This document shows, in pieces, positions 57,168-64,000 of a stretch of 64,000 nt of DNA. How positions within the stretch are numbered: the stretch's first letter is position 1; each line of letters opens with the position of its first letter. The stretch is from Baekduia soli. Its GTDB lineage: Bacteria; Actinomycetota; Thermoleophilia; Solirubrobacterales; Solirubrobacteraceae. Where the stretch lies: assembly GCF_007970665.1 (NCBI RefSeq), contig NZ_CP042430.1:2232001-2296000 (forward strand). Direction: 5' to 3'. The translations under genes and the position numbers were made by a program. Under the pieces are notes generated by a model, which worked only from the letters and a program-made list of their open reading frames with translations, was not told the DNA's origin and did not search any database.

Positions 57168-57947
57168 TCAGCCCGCGAGGAACTGCGTGATCACGTCGGC
57201 GGCGTCCTCGGGCTGGTCGATGAGGAACAGGTGGCCGCCGCCCGGCACGATGTGCAGCCGCGCGCCCGGGATGCGGCGGGCGAGGAAGCGCGCGTTGGCG
57301 AGCGGCACGAGCGGGTCGTCGTCGCCGCTGAGCACGAGCGTGGGGCAGGGGAGCCGGTGCAGCCACAGCGCGCTGGTCCAGCCCGTCATGGCGTACATCT
57401 GCGACTGGTAGCCCCACAGCGACGGCGGCGCGACGAGGCGGTCGGCGGTGTGGCGGCGCAGGGCCTCGGGGTCGCGCGCGGTGCGGCCGCCCGCCATGAC
57501 CGGGACGGCGCGGCGCAGGTACTCGGCCGAGTGGTAGCGCAGCGGCGACATGAGGTGCACCACCGACAGCGGCCGGCCGGGGACGCTCACCGCGCCGGAG
57601 TTCGTCGCCGCCAGGATCAGGCGCCCGACGCGTGCGGGCGCGTCGTGGGCCAGCTGCTGGGCCAGCGCACCGCCGAACGAGTAGCCCAGGACGTCGACGC
57701 GGTCCTCGCCGAGCTCGTCGAGCAGGCCCCGGACCACCCGGGCCAGCGCGCGCATGCGCAGCGGGATCCGGGGCGTCGTCGAGCGGCCCGTGCCCGGCGC
57801 GTCGAACGCGATCGTGTGCCGATCGCCGAGGTGACGGCGCAGCGGGCGCCACATCTCGAGGTTGGCCCCGAGGCCGCCGATGAGCAGCAGCGGCGGCCCC
57901 GCTCCCTGGCGGGAGACGCGCAGCCGCAGGTCGCCCACGCGCACCAT
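57168..57947 (-). CDS. phaZ: Medium-chain PHA depolymerase-like alpha/beta hydrolase (Pseudomonas PhaZ type)
   Basis: 259 residues from ATG 57947; a GTG 16 codons earlier is open. The layout closely follows intracellular mcl-PHA depolymerases: LLLIGGLGANLEMWRPLRRH, FDAPGTGRSTTPRIPLRM, nucleophile VLGYSFGGALAQQLAHDAPA, LILAATNSGAVSVPG, MTGWTSALWLHRLPCPTLVL, Asp in SGDDDPLVPL, His in PGGGHLFLIDQP. It would free 3-hydroxy acids from granules for the ligase encoded next. It lies 47 bp after the phaC stop. Confidence 0.85.
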   Translation of the reverse strand: MVRVGDLRLRVSRQGAGPPLLLIGGLGANLEMWRPLRRHLGDRHTIAFDAPGTGRSTTPRIPLRMRALARVVRGLLDELGEDRVDVLGYSFGGALAQQLAHDAPARVGRLILAATNSGAVSVPGRPLSVVHLMSPLRYHSAEYLRRAVPVMAGGRTARDPEALRRHTADRLVAPPSLWGYQSQMYAMTGWTSALWLHRLPCPTLVLSGDDDPLVPLANARFLARRIPGARLHIVPGGGHLFLIDQPEDAADVITQFLAG

Positions 57948-57994
57948 CCGGCTCTCCGGCGGCGGGCCGGTCGAGGGTCGCGGGGCCACGGCGC

Positions 57995-59798
57995 TCAGCG
58001 GCCGTGCACGTACTGGCCGGGGGCCGGGTCGCCCGGGCGGTGCCTGCGGCTGCCCAGCTGCGCCGGCGCGCGCTTCTCGGGTCCGCCCCGGGCGATCATC
58101 CACTCGGCCCAGTGCTCCCACCACGTCCCGACGCGCTCGGTGGCCGCCGCCCGCCACTCCAGCGGGTCGGGCCCCGGCCGCGGGCCGGTGAACATGCGGG
58201 CCTTCGGGTTGCCGGGCGGGTTGACGAGGCTGGCGATGTGGCCCGAGCTCGACAGGACGAACGTGCTGTCGCTGTCGGGGTCGACGAGCTGGGTCGTGCG
58301 GTAGCAGCCCTGCCACGGCGTGAGGTGGTCGGTCAGCGCGCCGGTGACGTAGGTGTCGCAGGTGATCCGGCTGAGGTCGACGGGCTCGCCGAGCACGGTG
58401 ATCCCGCCCGGCTTGGTGAGGACGTTGTCCTCGAAGACCTTGAGGAACTGCGCGTGCAGCGCGCCCGGCATCCGGGTGCTGTCGCTGTTCCACGCCAGGA
58501 TGTCGAACGTCGGCGGGTCGTTGCCCATCAGGTAGTTGTTGACCCAGTAGTTCCACACCAGGTCGTTCGGGCGCAGCCAGGCGAAGATCTTGGCCAGCGA
58601 CTCGCCCTCGAGCACGCCCTTCTTGCTGGACTCCTTGCGCGCGGCGCGCAGGAGGCGGCGGGAGCTGAGCATGCCCAGCGGGGCCGGCACGTCGAAGTCC
58701 AGCAGCGTGACGCCGAACGCCGCGGCCTTGACGCGGTCGTCGCCCCTGGCGGCCATCGTGGCCAGCAGCGTCGACATCGTGATGCCGCCGGCGCAGAGGC
58801 CCAGCGTGGCGACGTCGTCGCTGCCGGTGATCTCGCACACCGCGTCGATCGCGTGCAGGCAGGTCGTCACGTAGGTGTCGAGGTCCCAGTCGGACTGCTC
58901 GGCCGTCGGGTTGCGCCAGCTGATCGTGAAGAACTGGATGCCCCGGCCGACCGCGTGCTCGATGAAGCTGCGCTTCGGCGCGAGGTCCATGAAGTAGTAG
59001 CGGTTGATCTGGGGCGGGAACATCAGGACCGGCCGGGTGCGCACCTCGGGCGTCGTCGGCTGGTACTGGATGAGCTCGCACACGTCGTCGCGGTAGACGA
59101 CGCGCCCCGGCGTGACGGCGAGGTTGCCGCCGACGCGGAACGGCCGCAGGTCGACCTGGGACGGCAGCCCACCGTTGTGGCGCACGTCGTGGACGAAGTT
59201 GCGCGCGCCGCGGACGAGGTTGGCGCCGCTGGTCTCGAACGTCCGCTTGAGCGCCGCCGGGTTGCCCGCCAGGGTGTTGGTGGGGCCGCCGCGCTGGTCA
59301 GCAGCGTCACGGCCATCCGCGCCCGCTCGGCGGTGCGCCAGTCCAGGCGCTCGGACTCCGGGATGCGCTCGAGGGCGGCGGAGCCCGCCAGGTAGGCCTG
59401 GGCGATGCGGCGGTAGGCCGGGTTGTCCTTCCACGCCGGGTCCTTGAAGCGCCAGTCGCCCTTGGCGGGCGCGATGTCCGAGCGGCCCGCGGCGACCTTG
59501 GCCAGCTCGACGGCCAGGTCGCGGCCCTCGGCGGTCAGCTTGCCGCTGCGCAGCAGCGCCGACAGCAGCGACCGGGCGAGGTCGCCCCACTCCACGCCGC
59601 CGATGTCCTCGGCGCCGCCCAGCGCGTCGAGCGTGTCCTCCGGGATCTCGTCCTGGCGGGCCGGGCGCGTGAACCGCGCGTCGGCCTCCTCCGCCGCGGC
59701 GCCGTCCCCGTTGCGGGCCGCCCGCGCTCTCCCCGTGGCCTTCCCGGCCGCCGAGGCGGGCCGTCGTGAGCGTCGGGGGCTGTGGGGGGCGTCGCCAT
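57995..59798 (-). CDS. phaC: Polyhydroxyalkanoate synthase PhaC (frameshifted)
   Basis: The main frame (to stop 57995) has NGGLPSQVDLRPFRVGGNLA, PPQINRYYFMDLAPKRSFIE, nucleophile Cys in ATLGLCAGGITMSTLLATMA, WNYWVNNYLMGNDPPTFDIL, Asp in VTGALTDHLTPWQGCYR and His in SSSGHIASLVNPPGNPKARM. The N-terminal part (LDALGGAEDIGGVEWGDLAR, PAWKDNPAYRRIAQAYLAGS) is in another frame; a missing C near 59284 restores it. A second missing base in the C6 run near 59786 would connect it to ATG 59798. Reconstructed ~600 residues, class I/II size. Confidence 0.85.
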
Positions 59799-59929
59799 GG
59801 ATCCGTCGTCCTGCCTTCCGCGTGTGTCTACCCGAGGGCCGTCCCCGCGACTCTACGCCTCGGTGGATCCGCCGTCGGCCTGGCTGATCCGACAGGGCAC
59901 CCGGACGGGTGAAGTGCTTGAGTGTCGGC

Positions 59930-61158
59930 ATGCTCTACCCCGCGTACGAGGCGCGCCGCGCCCTCACGGCCCCGCTCTTCGGCCTGGCCGGCATCAGCGC
60001 CGAGGCGTTCCGGCGCGTCCCCGAGGGCCTGGACGTGCTCCCTGGGTCCGCGCGGGGCAGGCGTGGTCGACGACCGTCGCCGCGCTCCAGCTCACCCATG
60101 TGCGTCCGGACTTCCGCGTCGACGAGGTCCAGACGCCGGCCGGGCGGGTGGGCGTGCAGGAGGAGACCGTCGTCTCCACGCCGTTCGGGTCGCTGCGCCA
60201 CTTCGTCAAGGAGCGCGGCGCCGAGGGTCAGCCGCGCGTGCTGATCCTGCCCGGGCTCGCCGGCCACTTCGCGACGCTGGTGCGCGGCACCGTGCGGACG
60301 ATGCTGGCCGACCACGACGTCTACGTCGCCGACTGGCACAACGCCCGCGACGTCCCGCGCGACGCCGGCCGCTTCGGCCTGGACGAGTTCATCCTGCACA
60401 TCGTCGACTTCCTCGACGCGATCGGCCCCGGCACGCACCTCGTGGCCGTCTGCCAGCCCTGCGTCGCGGCGATCGCGGCGGCCGCGCTCATGTCCGAGGA
60501 CGGCCACGAGGCCCGCCCGGCCAGCCTGACGCTCATGTCGGGGCCGGTCGATGCCCGCATCAACCCCGGGCCGATCAACGCGTTCAGCGAGAAGCAGTCG
60601 CTCGCCAAGCTCGAGAAGCGCGCGATCACGACGGTCCCCTGGCCCCACCGCGGGGCCGGCCGGCGCGTGTACCCCGGCTTCCTGCAGGTCGTGGGCTTCA
60701 TGAGCATGGCGCCGCGGCGCCACGCCGAGGCGTTCGCCGGGCTGTTCGCCGACAGCGTCCGCGGCCGGCGCGAGCAGGCCGCCCGCACCGAGGAGTTCTA
60801 CGACGAGTACTTCGCCGTGCTCGACATCGCCGCCGAGTTCTACCTGGAGACCGCGCGCGCGGTGTTCATGGAGCACGACCTCGCCCGCGGCGTGCTGACC
60901 GTGGGCGGCCGCACCGTCGACCCGTCGCAGATCACGTGCCCGCTGCTGACCGTCGAGGCCGAGAAGGACGAGATGTGCCCGCCCGGCCAGACCGAGGCCG
61001 CGCACGCCCTGTGCACCGGCGTCGCCGCCGCCGACCACCACCACCATCTCCAGGAGGGCGTCGGGCACTACGGCGTCTTCAGCGGGTCGCGCTTCGACCG
61101 CGAGATCTACCCCGTGATGCGCGCGGTCATCGCCGCCGCCCAGCCCGTCGAGGCCTAG
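59930..61158 (+). CDS. phaZ: Intracellular PHB depolymerase, Cys type (frameshifted)
   Basis: From ATG 59930: LYPAYEARRALTAPLFGLAG, ISAEAFRRVPEGLDVL; a base is missing near 60041, after which the other frame gives GQAWSTTVAALQLTHVRPDF, VLILPGLAGHFATLVRGTVR, DVYVADWHNARDVPRDAGRF, nucleophile Cys in HLVAVCQPCVAAIAAAALMS, LLTVEAEKDEMCPPGQTEAA and HHLQEGVGHYGVFSGSRF. This matches the PhaZ family of Ralstonia type (~410 residues), with Cys instead of Ser. It is divergent from phaC and differs from the Pseudomonas-type enzyme at 57168, so the cell carries two depolymerase types. Confidence 0.85.
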
Positions 61159-61159
61159 G

Positions 61160-62568
61160 TCAGCCCTTCAGCCACGGGCCCTGCCACGGCCCGATCCCGG
61201 CCGTGAGGGCGTCGGCGGCCTTCGGCCCCAGGAGCCCGGCGCGTAGGGGTGCAGGCGGGGCGGCGCGTCGAGCAGCGGCTGCACGATCCGCCACGTCTCC
61301 TCCACGCCGTCCTGGCGGGTGAAGTGCGTGCTGTCGCCCGCCAGCGCGGCGGCGAGCAGGACCTCGTAGGGCGTGGGCCCCTCGCCGCCCTGGTCGGCGA
61401 AGTCCATGTCGAGCTCGATCTCCCGCGGGACGGGCTCGCCGGCGCCGCGGGCGTCGAGGACCATGCGCAGGCCGGTCGCCGGATCGATCTTGACGACGAT
61501 CTGGTTCGGCGCCGGACGGCGATGGTCCTCCGGCAGGAAGCCCAGGCGGGGCGGATGGCGGAAGACGACGCGCATCTCGGTCTGGGTGACCGGCAGGCGC
61601 TTGCCCGTGCGGATGAGGAACGGCACGCCGCTCCAGCGCCAGTTGTCGATCTCCAGGCGCAGCGCGGCGTAGGTCTCGGTCGACGAGCGCGCGCTGACGC
61701 CCGGAATGTCGCGGTAGCCGGTGTACTGGCCACGGACGTAGCGGTCGGGGTCGGCGTCGGGGATGGCCCGGAACACCGCGAGCTTGGCCTCGTCGATCGT
61801 CGCGGGGTCGCGCCCCGCGGGCGGCTCCATGGCCGCCATCGCCAGGATCTGCATCAGGTGGTTGACCACGACGTCGCGCAGGGCGCCGACGGGGTCGTAG
61901 AAGTGCCCGCGGTCCTGGACGCCGAAGCGCTCGGCCATCGTGATCTGCACGCACGCGACGTGCTGGCGGTTCCACACCGGCTCGAGCATCGCGTTGGCGA
62001 AGCGCAGGTAGAGGATCTCGTCCAGGCCCATCTTCCCGAGGAAGTGGTCGATGCGCAGCAGCCGGGACTCGTCGACGTGGCGGTGCAGCTCGGCGGCCAG
62101 CGCCCGTGCGGAGGCCAGGTCATGGCCGAAGGGCTTCTCGACGACCACCCGCGCCGGCGCCGTCAGCAGCCCCGCCCCGCCCAGCCCGCCGACGACCGTC
62201 CCGAACAGGTTCGGGGGCACCTCGAGGTAGAAGACGGGCAGCCGCGCGCCGTGAAGCGCCGCGGCGACGCGGGCGTAGGTCTCCGGTGCCGAGAAGTCGC
62301 CGCCGACGTAGGACAGCCGGCGGGCGAGCCGGGCGAAGACCTTGGGGTCCACGCGCTCGCCGGCAGCCGCGATCGACGCGCGGGCGTGGTCGCGGAGGTG
62401 CTCGACGGTCCAGTCGTCGAACGCGACGCCGACGACCGGGCAGGTGAGCAGCCCGCGGCGCTCCAGGCGGTACAGCGAGCGGAATGTCATCTTGCGCGCG
62501 AGGTCGCCGGTGATGCCGAAGACGACGAGCGCGTCGGCCTCGGTGGGGGTGGTGCGCGCGGCGGGCAT
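61160..62568 (-). CDS. zwf: Glucose-6-phosphate dehydrogenase (3' frameshift)
   Basis: From ATG 62568: [20 protein letters not shown] (NADP site), [18 protein letters not shown], substrate motif [73 protein letters not shown] and PYAPGSWG. One G of a 4-G run is missing near 61227; the other frame ends [20 protein letters not shown] at 61160. ~469 residues, normal size. It makes 6-phosphogluconolactone and NADPH. CATAGT lies 6 nt upstream as a -10. Confidence 0.9.
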
Positions 62569-62574
62569 GGCCGG

Positions 62575-62580
62575 ACTATG
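62575..62580 (-). promoter_or_regulatory. -10 element of zwf
   Basis: CATAGT on the minus strand ends 6 nt before ATG 62568. Confidence 0.35.
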
Positions 62581-62698
62581 GCAAGCCCGTGGTCGGCCGC
62601 AGCCACCAGACGGTGGACTACGGACGAAGTGGAGGCCACAGGAGGGGATCCTGGAAGGCGGATCACCCCCCTGAGATCGAACCTGAAGTGGAGTCACC

Positions 62699-63267
62699 AT
62701 GCCCTCGACCCTGACCCCGAGCGCCAACGCACGTCGCCCGACGCCGAGCAGCAGGACCAGAGCCGCTTCGACGCCGGCGTGCAGCGCTTCGGCCGCGTCG
62801 CGCTCGGCGCCGCCGGCGGCCTCGGGGTCCTCGCCGCGCTGGCCATGTCGACGATCGCGATGGTCGACCGCCATGCCGGGCCCACCACCACCGTCGTCGT
62901 CCGCACGCCCGCCGCGGCCGTCACCGCGCCCGCGCCGGCGGCCGCCGCCGCGGCACCCATCTCGCTCACCGTCGCGGGCGGCAACAAGAAGGGCCCCGAC
63001 GGCAAGATGCACGACTCCTACTCCAAGACGGACTTCGCGGTGACGGCCGGCCAGCCGCTGACGCTGAACATCACGAACAAGGACGACGCGCCGCACTCGA
63101 TCACCTCGCCCGCCGCCGGCGTCGACATCATCGTCAAGCCCGGCACCCACACCTACACGCTGACGGTCGCCAAGTCCGGTCGGTTCTTCTGGTACTGCAA
63201 GCTGCCCTGCGACGACTGGGCGATGAAGCACGCGGGCTTCATGGCCGGGTACATCACCGCCACCTGA
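62699..63267 (+). CDS. Membrane-anchored cupredoxin (frameshift near N-terminus)
   Basis: ATG 62699 has a GGAG site 5 nt upstream. About 11 codons later the frame must shift (near 62730) to reach [20 protein letters not shown], a membrane anchor ([15 protein letters not shown]), an Ala/Pro linker, and a cupredoxin domain: [75 protein letters not shown]. Copper ligands His (APHSI), Cys (WYCKLPC), His (MKHAG) and Met (FMAGYI) are present. It is probably an electron carrier outside the membrane. A strong hairpin follows. Confidence 0.82.
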
Positions 63268-63271
63268 GCCC

Positions 63272-63320
63272 CTGGCTCGGCCGGCCGGTCCCGGCGCCCC
63301 CGGGACCGGCCGAGGCCAGC
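63272..63320. terminator. Strong hairpin terminator after the cupredoxin gene
   Basis: A perfect 12-bp stem (63283-63294 with 63300-63311) has a 5-nt loop and extends outward as CTCGG/CGAG and CTGG/CCAG pairs with a small bulge. There is no T-run. Confidence 0.75.
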
Positions 63321-63331
63321 GGAACCGCTCG

Positions 63332-63362
63332 TTGACAGGCGCCCGAGGGCGGAGGATAGGAT
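63332..63362 (+). promoter_or_regulatory. Promoter with consensus -35, leaderless start
   Basis: TTGACA (63332-63337), a 19-bp spacer and TAGGAT (63357-63362). The ATG follows 7 nt later, so the transcript would start at or next to the start codon. This is the clearest complete promoter in the window. Confidence 0.65.
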
Positions 63363-63369
63363 CGGCGCG

Positions 63370-64000
63370 ATGCCCTCCGATTCCGGCTCCATCGGCGACC
63401 GGCTCGGGCGTCACATCGCCGCCACGGCCTCGACGCCGCTCGCGCCCGAGGTCGCCGCCAAGGCGGCCACGTGCCTCCTCGACGGCCTGGCGCTCGGCAT
63501 CGCCGCCGGGGCCGAGCGGACGACGGCCGCGCTGCTGGCCTCGCCGCTGCTGGCCCTCGGCTCCGAGGGCTGCTCCGTGTGGCCCGGCGGCGCCCGCGCG
63601 CCGCTGTCGGAGGCCGTGATGCTCAACGGCTACGCCGTGCACGCGCGCTTCCAGGACGACACCGACATGGTCGCCTGGGCGCACCCCGGGTCGCTCGTGC
63701 TGCCCGCCGCGGTCTGCGTGGCCGAGGCCACCGGCGCGACGCTGGAGGCGACGCTGCGCGGCATCGTGTCGGGCTACTCGGTGCTGCACTGGCTCGGTGC
63801 GCGCGAGAAGGTGGGGGCCGCGGTCGTCGCGCGCGCCTTCCGCGCCAGCCCGACGCTCGGGCCGGTCGCCGCGGCCGCCGCGGCCGCCACGGTGCTCGGC
63901 CTGGACGGGTCGCAGGCCGCCCACGCCGCCGCGATCGCCGCGGCCAGCGCCGGTGGCCTGATCGACACCGTGGGCTCGGGCTCCTCGGACTGGCGCTTCC
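63370..64000 (+). CDS. MmgE/PrpD-family protein, N-terminal part (cut by window end)
   Basis: 210 residues are visible from ATG 63370; the frame runs off the window. [60 protein letters not shown] and [20 protein letters not shown] match the MmgE/PrpD family (2-methylcitrate dehydratase, cis-aconitate decarboxylase and relatives). The D-D-T-D-M and HPGS segments sit at the active-site cleft. Full-length members have ~450 residues. It has its own leaderless promoter; the substrate is unknown. Confidence 0.87.
   Translation, partial: MPSDSGSIGDRLGRHIAATASTPLAPEVAAKAATCLLDGLALGIAAGAERTTAALLASPLLALGSEGCSVWPGGARAPLSEAVMLNGYAVHARFQDDTDMVAWAHPGSLVLPAAVCVAEATGATLEATLRGIVSGYSVLHWLGAREKVGAAVVARAFRASPTLGPVAAAAAAATVLGLDGSQAAHAAAIAAASAGGLIDTVGSGSSDWRF

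Overview
The window is very GC-rich, densely packed actinobacterial-type DNA. G or C fills almost every third codon position, and GTG starts and 4-bp ATGA/GTGA overlaps are common. Gene content points to the Thermoleophilia, order Solirubrobacterales (Conexibacter, Patulibacter or Baekduia relatives). The clues are a homodimeric-type pyruvate dehydrogenase E1, Cys-type CcmE, a secreted VPW-repeat protein with a basic C-terminal domain typical of that order, RTX-like and PQQ-like exported proteins, and several Lrp/AsnC paralogues. This placement is inference; there is no rRNA or other marker in the window. I found no tRNA, rRNA, CRISPR array, insertion sequence or prophage.

Layout. 1-4.8 kb: an extracytoplasmic flavinylation/electron-transfer locus (two Ala/Pro-rich anchored proteins, ApbE, ferric-reductase-like membrane protein) followed by an OmpR-type two-component system. 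4.8-7.7 kb: small proteins, an acyl-CoA ligase and an SDR. 7.9-15.3 kb: exported proteins (VPW repeats, PQQ-like propeller, DUF5666-like) mixed with gene debris (truncated AAA ATPase, ArsR and CDF remnants), a half-size EamA protein and an Lrp regulator. 15.4-19.1 kb: pyruvate dehydrogenase E1 and E2. 19.1-24.9 kb: a monooxygenase-fold protein, two quinone-oxidoreductase-like MDRs, a STAS protein and an SDR-P450-TetR operon. 24.9-30 kb: a ruined SGNH hydrolase, then threonine aldolase, SDR and DUF6421 genes divergent from an Lrp gene. 30-33.3 kb: a reductase with a zinc ribbon and a NarL-type two-component pair. 34-39 kb: RTX-like protein, thiamine-binding protein, zinc ribbon, CcmE, CcmF, CcmI-like, SecG. 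39-43.6 kb: alcohol dehydrogenase, then a response regulator/thioredoxin-reductase fusion, a cNMP-binding histidine kinase and a UBP zinc finger. 43.6-54.6 kb: TldD/PmbA pair, iron alcohol dehydrogenase, tyrosine catabolism (HmgA, HppD, an Lrp regulator, a FAH-family enzyme), EamA transporter, LysR, DUF488. 54.7-61.2 kb: polyhydroxyalkanoate genes (PhaB, acyl-CoA ligase, two different depolymerases, PhaC). 61.2-64 kb: glucose-6-phosphate dehydrogenase, a cupredoxin and the start of an MmgE/PrpD gene.

Two window-wide patterns matter to any reader. First, many genes have a TAnnnT-like -10 hexamer ending only 6-8 nt before the start codon and no Shine-Dalgarno, so leaderless transcription looks common. 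Second, between about 42 and 63 kb at least ten single-base frameshifts, mostly in short G or C runs, break otherwise conserved genes. That looks more like indel error in the assembly than true decay, whereas the debris at 10.1-13.0, 24.9-25.6 and 33.5-33.9 kb shows multiple deletions and is genuine decay.

The best candidates for an undescribed system are the response-regulator/flavoprotein - cNMP kinase - UBP zinc finger operon (40.2-43.6 kb) and the DUF6421 - SDR - threonine aldolase - Lrp cluster (25.6-30 kb).
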